Assembly (NCBI RefSeq): GCF_037027445.1
Contig: NZ_JBANDL010000002.1
Coordinates: 3,410,001 to 3,474,000, forward strand
Length of the DNA: 64,000 nt
Direction: 5' to 3'
From: Lysobacter firmicutimachus
Lineage (GTDB): Bacteria; Pseudomonadota; Gammaproteobacteria; Xanthomonadales; Xanthomonadaceae
A program made the translations under genes and the position numbers. Shown in pieces: positions 36,061 to 47,824 of this stretch. Numbering within the stretch: position 1 is the stretch's first letter; the number at the start of each line of letters is the position of its first letter. The notes under the pieces were generated by a model that searched no databases, was not told the DNA's origin, and saw nothing but the letters and a program-made list of their open reading frames with translations.

Positions 36061-36324
36061 GAACCGGGACTTCCTAGGCACGCCAATGCCGCGAAAGGCC
36101 GCATAGTGTGGTCGGCGCTGCGGTCCGTGTCAATGATTCCGGCGCGGTCTTTCGTCATCGTCGCACCCTGCGCCGGCTTGCCGCCGCATTGGCGCAATCC
36201 GGCGGCGCGGCGCTCCCCGCCGTTCGGCCGGTCCCGTCTCATCCGGCCCCGTGTATGCTTCGGCCGGTCGGCCGGTGTTCCGCGCCGCACCACCCCAAGC
36301 GATACGTTTCCCAAGGAGCAACAC

Positions 36325-37083
36325 ATGCGCAGCGGCAATCCCGCATTGAAGGAATCCACCTTCCTCGACCTCGGCAGCGGCGCCGTCGTGCGCGGCAGCG
36401 ACCAGGCGATGACCCTGAACGGCACGGTCAACAAGACCGGCATCCTGCTGCTGCTGACGGTGCTGACCGCCTCCTTCGCCTGGAGCCAGATCCAGATCAC
36501 CCCGCAGGGCGCGGTCGGCGCCGCGCCCTACCTGCTCGGCGGCGCGATCGGCGGCCTGATCCTGGCCCTGATCACCAGCTTCAAGCACGCCTGGGCGCCG
36601 GTCACCGCGCCGCTGTATGCGCTGGTCGAGGGCTTCTTCCTCGGCGCGATCTCCTCGATGTTCGAAGCCCGCTTCCCGGGCATCGTGATCCAGGCGGTGA
36701 TGCTGACCTTCGGCACCCTGTTCGCGCTGCTGTTCGCCTATCGCTCGGGCCTGATCAAGGCCACCGAGAACTTCAAGCTGGGCGTGGCCGCGGCCACCGG
36801 CGGCATCTTCCTGATCTATCTGGTCAGCATGGTGCTGCGCCTGTTCAACATCAACATTCCCTACATCCACGAGTCCGGCATCGTCGGCATCGGCTTCAGC
36901 CTGTTCGTGGTGGTGGTCGCGGCGCTGAACCTGGTGCTGGACTTCGACTTCATCGAGACCGGCGTCGAGCGCGGCGCGCCCAAGCACATGGAGTGGTACG
37001 CGGCGTTCGGCCTGATGGTCACCCTGGTGTGGCTGTACGTCGAATTCCTGCGCCTGCTGTCGAAGCTGCAGTCGCGCAACTGA
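36325..37083 (+). CDS. Bax inhibitor-1/YccA family membrane protein
   Basis: 252-residue polytopic membrane protein with about seven hydrophobic helices (for example TGILLLLTVLTASFAW, GAAPYLLGGAIGGLILALIT, AVMLTFGTLFALLFAYRSGL). It ends with LVTLVWLYVEFLRLLSKLQ-type sequence. It matches bacterial Bax-inhibitor-1/YccA/YetJ-like proteins, some of which are pH-sensitive calcium leak channels. The AAGGAG at 36313 fixes the ATG at 36325. Function in this organism is unknown. Confidence 0.92.
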   Translation: MRSGNPALKESTFLDLGSGAVVRGSDQAMTLNGTVNKTGILLLLTVLTASFAWSQIQITPQGAVGAAPYLLGGAIGGLILALITSFKHAWAPVTAPLYALVEGFFLGAISSMFEARFPGIVIQAVMLTFGTLFALLFAYRSGLIKATENFKLGVAAATGGIFLIYLVSMVLRLFNINIPYIHESGIVGIGFSLFVVVVAALNLVLDFDFIETGVERGAPKHMEWYAAFGLMVTLVWLYVEFLRLLSKLQSRN

Positions 37084-37108
37084 TCCGGACCGGAATCGAT
37101 CACTCGGC

Positions 37109-37128
37109 AGGGGCGCTTCGGCGCCCCT
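37109..37128 (+). terminator. Terminator hairpin after Bax1-family gene
   Basis: AGGGGCGC-TTCG-GCGCCCCT stem with a UUCG tetraloop, followed by TTGCTGTTT. Confidence 0.7.
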
Positions 37129-37176
37129 TGCTGTTTGCGCCGCCGGCGCGCGACGGTCGCCCGGATACGCAAATGC

Positions 37177-37200
37177 AAACGGCGCCCGCAGGCGCCGTTT
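37177..37200. terminator. Bidirectional terminator between Bax1-family gene and rsfS
   Basis: AAACGGCGCC-CGCA-GGCGCCGTTT symmetrical hairpin with flanking A/T tracts, serving the convergent genes. Confidence 0.8.
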
Positions 37201-37236
37201 TCGCGACCGGGGCGCGACGCGCCCGGACCGGGCCGC

Positions 37237-37671
37237 TCAGAAGCGGTCGTCCTCGCGCAGCTCGAATTCGCCTTCGATGCCTTCCGCCGGCGGCGGCTGG
37301 TCGCCGACCGTCCACAGGCGCTCGAGCGCGTAGAACTCGCGCACCCGCGGCAGCATGACGTGGACGACGACGTCGCCGAGGTCGACCAGCACCCACTCCG
37401 CCTCGCGCTCGCCTTCCACGCCCAGCGGCATGACGTCGAGGTTCTTGGCGAACTTCACCACTTCGTCGGCGATCGACTTGACGTGGCGGGTCGAGGTACC
37501 GGAGGCGATCACCATGTAGTCGGTGACGCTGCTCTTGCCGCGCACATCGATTTCCACGACATCCTTGGCCTTGAGTTCTTCCACCGCGGCGTGGACCGTC
37601 TTGAGCAGCAGCTCGGTCGGCGGCGGCGGGTTCGGCAGCTGGGTCTTGATGACTTGGGCTTGGCTGGTCAA
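37237..37671 (-). CDS. rsfS: Ribosomal silencing factor RsfS
   Basis: 144-residue RsfS/Iojap protein that binds ribosomal protein L14 and blocks 30S-50S joining in starvation. Family segments: [40 protein letters not shown] and [16 protein letters not shown]. It follows nadD on the same strand with a 35-bp gap, the usual nadD-rsfS order. The C-terminal acidic extension (after RLWTVGD) is common in relatives. Confidence 0.97.
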   Translation of the reverse strand: MTSQAQVIKTQLPNPPPPTELLLKTVHAAVEELKAKDVVEIDVRGKSSVTDYMVIASGTSTRHVKSIADEVVKFAKNLDVMPLGVEGEREAEWVLVDLGDVVVHVMLPRVREFYALERLWTVGDQPPPAEGIEGEFELREDDRF

Positions 37672-37706
37672 GGGACGATCGGCTCTGTCTTCGGAATGTG
37701 CCGGGA

Positions 37707-38381
37707 TTATACCGAAGCCCCGGTGAGCGCTACGCCGTACAGGCCGTGGCGTTCGATATAGGCCGCCACCGCCGGCGGCACCAGTTCGCGCCAGGGCTCG
37801 CCGGCGGCGATCCGGGCACGAACCTGACTGGCCGATTCAGCCTGCAGCGGCTGGCGCAGGCGGTACACCCGCCCCGCCGGGGCCTGGCGCAGGCAGTCCA
37901 CCGAGGCCGTCTCGCGTCCGGCTGCGAACGGGATGCGTTCGGCCTCCAGCGGGCTGCCGGGGCGCTCGGCGACGACGAAATGCGCCAGATCGAACAGCGA
38001 CCGCCATTCGCGCCACTGCGGCAGGTCGAGGAAGCTGTCGGCGCCGACCAGCAGGGCCAGCGGCTGCGCCGGTCCGAACTCGGCGCGCAATTGGCGCAGG
38101 GTTTCGATCGTGTAGGACGGTCCGTCGCGCAGCAGTTCGCGACGGTCGACCACCAGGCCCGGTTCGCCGGCCACGGCCAGATCGAGCATGCGCGCCCGGT
38201 GTTCGGCGCTGGCGCCGGGCGGCGCGCGATGCGGCGGATCGGCGGCCGGCATCAGCCGCACCTGCGCCGCCAGCGCGTCGCGCGCGGCGCAGGCGATGGC
38301 CAGGTGGCCGTCGTGGATCGGGTCGAAGGTGCCGCCGTAGAACACCGACAGATCGGGCACGCCGACGCTCGTCGCGCTCAT
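37707..38381 (-). CDS. nadD: Nicotinate-nucleotide adenylyltransferase
   Basis: 224-residue enzyme converting NaMN and ATP to deamido-NAD in NAD biosynthesis. The N-terminal nucleotidyltransferase motif [12 protein letters not shown] is at residues 16-27. [17 protein letters not shown] and the [14 protein letters not shown] segment are also typical. The C-terminal ISSTxIR-type motif appears as ASQVRARI, a somewhat divergent form. It lies between holA and rsfS on the minus strand. Confidence 0.96.
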   Translation of the reverse strand: MSATSVGVPDLSVFYGGTFDPIHDGHLAIACAARDALAAQVRLMPAADPPHRAPPGASAEHRARMLDLAVAGEPGLVVDRRELLRDGPSYTIETLRQLRAEFGPAQPLALLVGADSFLDLPQWREWRSLFDLAHFVVAERPGSPLEAERIPFAAGRETASVDCLRQAPAGRVYRLRQPLQAESASQVRARIAAGEPWRELVPPAVAAYIERHGLYGVALTGASV

Positions 38382-38390
38382 GGGCGGACC

Positions 38391-39437
38391 TCAGCCCGGC
38401 GACAGCGCGAGCAGGCGCAGCGCGCGCGGCTCGGCGACCGCCAGCAGCAGGCGCTCCAGCGCGACCCAGGCGTCGCCGGCCTCGCGCCCCTTGGCCATGC
38501 GGTCGACCCGCCCGGCCTGGGCCAGCAGGGCCTCCCAGCGGCGCGCGTCGTGGCGCTGCAGCGCGCGCCGGTACATCGGCTGTTTGGAATCCCAGATCCG
38601 CTGCGCCTTGAACTCGGCGGCGATGTTGCCGCCGCGCGCATTGACCCGGGCCAGGGCCGCGGTGCGCTGCAGTTCCATCACCACCATGCCGAGCAGGGCC
38701 GGCACCGCCTCGCCCTCGGCGCGCAGGCCGGCGAGCATGCGCGAGACCTGCGCGCCCTGCCCGTTCATGGCCGCGTCGAGCACCCGGAACACGTCGAAAC
38801 GCGCCGCATCGGCAACCAGCGCCTGCATGCGTTCCAGGTCCAGCGGCTGGCCGTCGGACAGCAGCGCCAGTTTGTCGACCTCCTGCGCGGCGGCGAGCAG
38901 ATTGCCTTCGACCCGGTCGGCCAGGCTCTGCACCGCGTCGCGCTCGGCGCGCAGGCCGCGCGCGCGCAGGCGGCGCTCGATCCATTCCGGCAGTTCGTGC
39001 GGCTTGATCGCCCAGGCCACGGCGACGTGGCCGATGCGGGCGATGGCCTCGCTCCACTTGCCGCCGTGCTGTTTGCTCCACTCGCCGGCGGTGACCAGCA
39101 GGCTCACGTCCTGCGGCGGGTCGGCGCAGAAATCGGCGATGACCTCGGCGCCTTCCTTGCCCGGCTTGCCGCTGGGCAGGCGCAGTTCGAGCAGGCGCCG
39201 GCTGGCGAACAGGCTGGGCGCGCGGAATGCGCCGGCCAGCGCGTTCCAGTCCGGCTCGCGTTGGTTGCCTTCGGCTTCGAACACTTCGCGCTCGCCGATG
39301 CCTTGCTTGCGCGCCGCAGCGCGCACCGCGTCGGCGGCTTCGAGCACGCGCAAGGGCTCGGGCCCGGCGATCAGATAGGCCGGGCGCAGCGGTTCGGCGT
39401 CGAGTTGGCCGAGCAGACGCTCGGGAGTCAGTTCCAT
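38391..39437 (-). CDS. holA: DNA polymerase III delta subunit
   Basis: 348-residue clamp-loader subunit delta, which opens the sliding clamp for loading at primed DNA. Characteristic segments: LRPAYLIAGPEPLRVLEAAD at the N-terminus, RRLLELRLPSGKPGKEGAEV, LADRVEGNLLAAAQEVDKLA and FDVFRVLDAAMNGQG. Nine base pairs separate it from nadD. It follows lptE, the conserved leuS-lptE-holA-nadD order in gammaproteobacteria. Confidence 0.96.
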   Translation of the reverse strand: MELTPERLLGQLDAEPLRPAYLIAGPEPLRVLEAADAVRAAARKQGIGEREVFEAEGNQREPDWNALAGAFRAPSLFASRRLLELRLPSGKPGKEGAEVIADFCADPPQDVSLLVTAGEWSKQHGGKWSEAIARIGHVAVAWAIKPHELPEWIERRLRARGLRAERDAVQSLADRVEGNLLAAAQEVDKLALLSDGQPLDLERMQALVADAARFDVFRVLDAAMNGQGAQVSRMLAGLRAEGEAVPALLGMVVMELQRTAALARVNARGGNIAAEFKAQRIWDSKQPMYRRALQRHDARRWEALLAQAGRVDRMAKGREAGDAWVALERLLLAVAEPRALRLLALSPG

Positions 39438-39473
39438 GGTCGGCGGGGCCTCATCGGCGCGGGCCGGCGCCGG

Positions 39474-39992
39474 TCAGCGCCGCTCGCTGACCGCGCCGAC
39501 GCGGCGCAACACCGCCGCGCTCATTTCGCGCCGCAGTTCGCGCATCAGGATTTCGCGCTCGCCTTCGGTGCCGATGGCGTTGACCGGGTTGGCGACGTAG
39601 TCGCGCGCCAGTTCCACGCTTTGCCGCGGCAGCAGCGCCGAGCCGTCGGCCTTGCGCAGTTCGAACACCACCGCGTAGCGCAGGGTGTACTCCTGCACGC
39701 GGCCGAGTTCGTCGAGCGCGGCCGGGGTGTCGCCCCAGCGCTCGGACATCAGGTCGAGCACCGCGACTTCGCTGCTGTCCGGGGTCGCCGGCACCGCGCC
39801 TGCGCGGGTCAGGGCCTGAGCCAGGTTTTCGGCCAGGGGGCTGTAGCGGTCGGCGGAGACCACCCGCACCGGGCCCAGATCGGGCGGCAGGGTCAGGGCC
39901 TGGCGCAACTGGAAGCCGCAGGCCGACAGGGCCAGCACCGCGGCCGCGAGCGAAGTGCGCGCGGCGGCGCGCAGGAAGGAGGAGCGAGTCAT
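39474..39992 (-). CDS. lptE: LPS-assembly lipoprotein LptE
   Basis: 172-residue outer-membrane lipoprotein that plugs the LptD barrel for LPS insertion. Start ATG at 39992 (MTRSSFLRAAARTSLAAAVL) with a GGAGG site. The lipobox is LALSACGF, with the acylated Cys followed by GFQLRQALTLPPDLGPVRV, matching LptE mature starts. The C-terminal region (YTLRYAVVFELRKADGSALL) fits the family. It is located between the GST gene and holA. Confidence 0.94.
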   Translation of the reverse strand: MTRSSFLRAAARTSLAAAVLALSACGFQLRQALTLPPDLGPVRVVSADRYSPLAENLAQALTRAGAVPATPDSSEVAVLDLMSERWGDTPAALDELGRVQEYTLRYAVVFELRKADGSALLPRQSVELARDYVANPVNAIGTEGEREILMRELRREMSAAVLRRVGAVSERR

Positions 39993-40062
39993 GGAGCGAA
40001 GTCTGGACGAGGCGGCAGCGGGCATCAATAGCGAAGCCTGAACCGCGCCGCCTCGGCGCGAC

Positions 40063-40716
40063 TCAGTACCGGATCTCGTGCCCGGCGAACAGCGCCTGCG
40101 GGGTCTGCGCGCCGGGCAGCGCCAGCAGCCGTTGCTGCCAGCCCTGCACCGCCGGCCAGCGCTCGGCCCAGACCCGCGCCGGGAAGCCGGCGGCCTCGGC
40201 CCAGGGTTCGACTGCGTAGAACAGATAGCCGCTGCAGGCCACGTCGGCGATGGTCGGTGCGTCTCCGGCCAGCCACGGCGTGGCGCTCAGCTGCGCCTGC
40301 AGACGGTCGAGGTCGGCGATCGAGCGGCGATCGTACCAGGCCAGGACCGCCGGATCGTAGTGGCCGAACTGGCGGCCGTAGCGCGAATGGGCGACGTTGA
40401 GGCTGACCCGGTTGGCTTCCCAGCTCAGCCATTCGCGCACGTGCAGGCGCTGGTCGGTATCGGCGCCGTCGAGACCGCCTTCGCGTACCGCCAGGTAGTC
40501 GAGGATCACGTTCGACTGGCACAGCACGCGGCCGTCGATGCGCAGCACCGGGATCTCGCCGTGCGCGGCGAGTTCGCGGAACTCCTGCGAACGCTGGTCG
40601 CGCGGGCGGCGGATGTCGACGTGGCGCTGCTCGAATGCGATCCCGAGCAGTCGCAGGGCCAGGGCGGCCTTGTAGCTGAAGCCGGAATCGGGGTGGCAAT
40701 AGAGGATCGGGGTCAT
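40063..40716 (-). CDS. Glutathione S-transferase family protein
   Basis: 217 residues, soluble. The N-terminal thioredoxin-like domain (MTPILYCHPDSGFSYKAALA, then IPVLRIDGRVLCQSNVILDY) contains the glutathione-binding QSN segment. The helical C-terminal domain includes WLAGDAPTIADVACSGYLFY with the conserved N-capping box. This is a GST-fold protein inserted between leuS and lptE, which are usually adjacent. Substrate unknown. Confidence 0.92.
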   Translation of the reverse strand: MTPILYCHPDSGFSYKAALALRLLGIAFEQRHVDIRRPRDQRSQEFRELAAHGEIPVLRIDGRVLCQSNVILDYLAVREGGLDGADTDQRLHVREWLSWEANRVSLNVAHSRYGRQFGHYDPAVLAWYDRRSIADLDRLQAQLSATPWLAGDAPTIADVACSGYLFYAVEPWAEAAGFPARVWAERWPAVQGWQQRLLALPGAQTPQALFAGHEIRY

Positions 40717-41037
40717 GGCGGGCGGCGGACGGCTGAGCGGTCGGGGCGGCTGGGAAAAGCAACGGCCAATCCCCTCCCCCGTTGCTCAAAGGGAGGGACA
40801 GCAACCGCCAAGTGGCTCGACGACGACATCGGCAGCGGCCACAGTGGCGAGGGTCGAGTGAAGCAGCAACCGGATCGCCGGAAGCGCCGACAGCGGCGAT
40901 CGTCCCGATCGCAACGCCCACCTATCGGCGGCCCCTTTTTGAAATAGGGAGCCAGGGGATTTGCTTTACGCCGTTGCTTTACGCCGTTGCTTTACGCCGC
41001 CGCCTGCGCCCCTCGCACGGGCGCAGGCGAGCGCCGG
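40717..41037. repeat. leuS-GST spacer with inverted ends and 13-bp tandem repeat
   Basis: No gene is supported. The block 40760-40970 is bounded by AATCCCCT and its complement AGGGGATT, with GCAACGG-type outer sequences, and resembles a degenerate intergenic palindromic element. Next to it, TTGCTTTACGCCG is repeated three times perfectly (40961-40999), 38 bp beyond the leuS stop. Confidence 0.7.
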
Positions 41038-43845
<2,808 letters not shown>

Positions 43846-44004
43846 CTACCGCAGCGCACAAACCGCCGCCATGCGCGGCGCGGCGCGAGCCGGGCTTTTT
43901 TGCCGGGCGGAGCCCGGCCGACCATGACTCTTGGCATCCGCCGCAGCCCCCGGCGCGTGTTTAGATCGGGCCTTTCTCCGCCCATCGCGCACCGGAAACC
44001 GCCC

Positions 44005-45309
<1,305 letters not shown>

Positions 45310-45315
45310 CTTCCA

Positions 45316-45358
45316 AGGGACGGAGGGGACCAAGCGAGCTCAACCCCCTCCGTTCCCT
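45316..45358 (+). terminator. Long hairpin after amidohydrolase gene
   Basis: AGGGACGGAGGGG pairs with CCCCTCCGTTCCCT across a short spacer, 7 bp after the stop. There is no T-run, so this is a terminator or mRNA-end stabiliser. Confidence 0.55.
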
Positions 45359-45417
45359 GTGCGCGGCGCCTTCGCGCCGCTGCGCACGCCGCGCGCCCTT
45401 CGTCGCTCCAAGCCGCC

Positions 45418-46017
45418 TTAGCGACCGCCTTCACCGCCGCCGATGCGCGTATCGGTCGCGATCCAGTTGACTTCCCAACTGCGCCCGCCGTCCTGCGAGT
45501 ACGCCTGCTCGAACCGTGCCGTATTGGCGGCGATGCGGGTGATGACGAAGCGAACCAGGACGGCTTTCCCGTCGAGATCCTCCTGTCCGTAGAACTCGCC
45601 GCGCCCCTGGCGGAAGCCGCCGTGGATCGGAGACGTCAACACGCCGTTGCGCAGGCTGGCGTAGTGCAGATTCCACTGCCGCACCTGCGGGTTGTACAGG
45701 CGCAGATTCACGCCCTCGATCTGTCCGGCCGCGCCTTGGACGCGCAGCTCGACCAGATTGCCGCGCCCGCCCATCACCTTGCGCACGACGCTGGTGCCGG
45801 AATAATCGAGCCACTCCTGCGACCCCGACAGCGGATTCGCCAACCGGCGCAGTTCGGTCCTCCACACGCCGATCTCCCAGTCGAAATCCTGTTGACCGTC
45901 GCCCGGCAACGCGCGGGCAACGCCTTGCCGCGGCGGCTGTTGCGCGATCGCGTTCGGCGCCAGCAGCGCGATCGCCAGACAGGCGCTACCGATCCATTTC
46001 GATCCCTTGCATTGCAT
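45418..46017 (-). CDS. Secreted DUF1579-like protein
   Basis: 199 residues; the signal peptide is MQCKGSKWIGSACLAIALLA, cleaved near NAIAQQ. The mature part begins with FDWEIGVWRTELRRL and has a lipocalin-like beta-strand series (WNLHYASLRNGVLTSPIHGG, ARFEQAYSQDGGRSWEVNWI). This pattern matches DUF1579-type proteins, often found next to small regulators. It is divergent from the HxlR regulator gene, with an inverted repeat between them. Function unknown. Confidence 0.75.
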   Translation of the reverse strand: MQCKGSKWIGSACLAIALLAPNAIAQQPPRQGVARALPGDGQQDFDWEIGVWRTELRRLANPLSGSQEWLDYSGTSVVRKVMGGRGNLVELRVQGAAGQIEGVNLRLYNPQVRQWNLHYASLRNGVLTSPIHGGFRQGRGEFYGQEDLDGKAVLVRFVITRIAANTARFEQAYSQDGGRSWEVNWIATDTRIGGGEGGR

Positions 46018-46020
46018 CGT

Positions 46021-46056
46021 CTCGTCCTCGCTCCCATGATGCGGCGAGGATGCGAG
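46021..46056. promoter_or_regulatory. Candidate HxlR operator
   Basis: Imperfect inverted repeat CTCGTCCTCGC (46021-46031) / GCGAGGATGCGAG (46044-46056) exactly between the two divergent start codons. This is a natural binding site for the adjacent HxlR regulator. Confidence 0.5.
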
Positions 46057-46068
46057 TACAAGGCCGCC

Positions 46069-46497
46069 ATGAACAAGAAGGCACCTGCAGGTAACCATGC
46101 TCGACCCAATCCGGCCCGCCCCAATCCGCTCGAAGGCTGCCCGCTGGCGGCGGCCTTCGCGGCGATCGGCGGCAAGTGGAAGTTGACCCTCCTGTACTGG
46201 CTGGCGCACGGCGAACTGCACTTCGCCGGCCTGCGCAGCCGGGCCGCACCGATTTCGCAAAAAGTGCTCGCCGAGCAATTGCGCGAACTCGAAGCCGACG
46301 GCCTCGTCGTGCGCACGCCGACCGGCGAAGTTCCCGCGCCGGTGATCTACCGACTCACCGAGTACGGCCGCACCGTGGCGCCGATCGTCGAAGCCGTGCG
46401 CGTATGGGGCGAAGGGCATCTGCGGCGCTCGTCGGCGGAGCAGCGTCGCGATGGCAGGGGCTGCGGCGAGAGCCTGCGCCCGCGGACGCAGGTCTGA
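46069..46497 (+). CDS. HxlR family transcriptional regulator
   Basis: 142-residue winged-helix regulator. The family start signature GCPLAAAFAAIGGKWKLTLL and the recognition helix region APISQKVLAEQLRELEADGL followed by YRLTEYGRTVAPIVEAV are clear. The ATG at 46069 (MNKKAPAGNHARP) is preferred; an upstream in-frame ATG (46036) would lie inside the putative operator. It probably controls the divergent DUF1579-like gene and itself. Confidence 0.92.
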   Translation: MNKKAPAGNHARPNPARPNPLEGCPLAAAFAAIGGKWKLTLLYWLAHGELHFAGLRSRAAPISQKVLAEQLRELEADGLVVRTPTGEVPAPVIYRLTEYGRTVAPIVEAVRVWGEGHLRRSSAEQRRDGRGCGESLRPRTQV

Positions 46498-46569
46498 CGG
46501 TCCGGATCGATTACGTCGGCCGCCCCTGTCGCTGCATCGTGGCGGATGTCGTTCCTGGAGCCCTCCAGC

Positions 46570-46923
46570 ATGTTCAAGGATTGGATCGCACTATGGCGAC
46601 CGAAGCGTTCCGATGTCGCCGCTCATATCGCCGCGCTGAAGGCCTTGCCGTTTCTCGCCTACGAAGGCCGTCGACTCAACGGAAACGGCGAGCGTTGGCG
46701 GAGCTTTCATTTCCGTGTGATCGGCACCGATTGGGTCGCGATCCTGCACGACCAGGGCGCGAACACGACACCTTGGACCATCTTCGCGCGCCGGCCGCCG
46801 GGCACCACGTACGGAGATTCGTTCTCGAGCTTCGAACGATTCCTGAGCCAGATACCGCAGGAGCTCCAGGCGGACTTTAGCGAGAATGCTCACCTGTTTC
46901 AGCCCGCCAAGCCAGCGGCATGA
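46570..46923 (+). CDS. Hypothetical protein
   Basis: 117 residues from the ATG at 46570 (MFKDWIALWRPKRSD); an in-frame ATG lies eight codons upstream at 46546. Soluble, with alternating strands (YEGRRLNGNGERWRSFHFRV, VAILHDQGANTTPWTIFARR) and no recognised motif. Composition is somewhat less GC-rich than the left neighbours and it begins the accessory segment containing the effector/immunity pair. Family not recognised. Confidence 0.65.
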   Translation: MFKDWIALWRPKRSDVAAHIAALKALPFLAYEGRRLNGNGERWRSFHFRVIGTDWVAILHDQGANTTPWTIFARRPPGTTYGDSFSSFERFLSQIPQELQADFSENAHLFQPAKPAA

Positions 46924-47089
46924 ACAGGCCCCTATCTGCCCCTCTGGACCTCTGCAGCTCACCTACCGGCGCAAGAACCGGCGACTGTTTTGTAGACGAA
47001 TGTTAAGGAGACCGCCGGACAGGGTGGGCGTAAACTCGACCCAAGTCGCGCTCGACCGCGTCAATCGCATCCCCGGCAAAGGACGTGCT

Positions 47090-47824
47090 ATGCCCCTCCC
47101 CTTCCGCCCTGTCGGATCTACCGCCATCGGCCTGCTGGCCTGCTTGGCGGTGGCCGGCTGCGCACAGAAGCCAACCCAGCCATCCCCCCAGGAAAAGGAC
47201 GCCCCCATGACTCAGCCCATCCCTGAGGGCGGCGAACGCGCCGCGGATGAAGTAGCCGCGATGCTGGACCGCATCGCCCGAGAGTCCACGAACACATCGG
47301 CCGCACCGCCACAGCCCGCCAACGAACGACCGGCCGCACAGGGCAAGGCACTGGCTGCAAACGAATTGATCGCGATCACCTTGCAGCTCATCGATAGCCT
47401 CAGGTCTTCGCGAGATCTATCCCCGGAACGCGTCGGCGACGCAGTCGGGGTCGAACTTTCCGAACGCAACGGAAACACGGTCGCAGGGCCGTTGACAGAG
47501 GGCGGAACCTATTTCATCTCAAGCAAGGCGCTCTATCGCGAGCGACCCGACAAGTGGACGACCAGCATTTTGCTGCTCCCCGGTGGCACAGATTCGAATT
47601 GCACATTCCCCCTTGAGACGCTGCGCCGACACACGGCGACAAAAGGATTTCGGGCCACGGAGAACATACGTCGTCGCGATGGGAGCGAACGTGCCTTGTA
47701 TCGCTTGCCGACGACAGCCGAAGACATCGAGTTCGTCATAGAAGCCGATGTCGCACGAGCCACCGGCTCTCCGCCTTGCATTCGCGAACTGATCATCGAA
47801 GCCAATACCGAAGAGGATCGGTAA
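47090..47824 (+). CDS. Lipoprotein, candidate immunity protein (X-Tfi-like)
   Basis: 244-residue predicted lipoprotein: signal MPLPFRPVGSTAIGLLACLA with lipobox VAGC (Cys24). A low-complexity Pro/Ala-rich tether (to about residue 85) precedes a globular domain (ANELIAITLQLIDSLRSSRD, GGTYFISSKALYRERPDKWT). An AAAGGA site precedes the ATG. The stop overlaps the start of the next gene (TAATG), so the two are translationally coupled. Periplasmic lipoproteins encoded immediately upstream of XVIPCD-bearing toxins are typically their immunity proteins in Xanthomonadales. The immunity role is inferred from position and localisation only. Confidence 0.8.
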   Translation: MPLPFRPVGSTAIGLLACLAVAGCAQKPTQPSPQEKDAPMTQPIPEGGERAADEVAAMLDRIARESTNTSAAPPQPANERPAAQGKALAANELIAITLQLIDSLRSSRDLSPERVGDAVGVELSERNGNTVAGPLTEGGTYFISSKALYRERPDKWTTSILLLPGGTDSNCTFPLETLRRHTATKGFRATENIRRRDGSERALYRLPTTAEDIEFVIEADVARATGSPPCIRELIIEANTEEDR

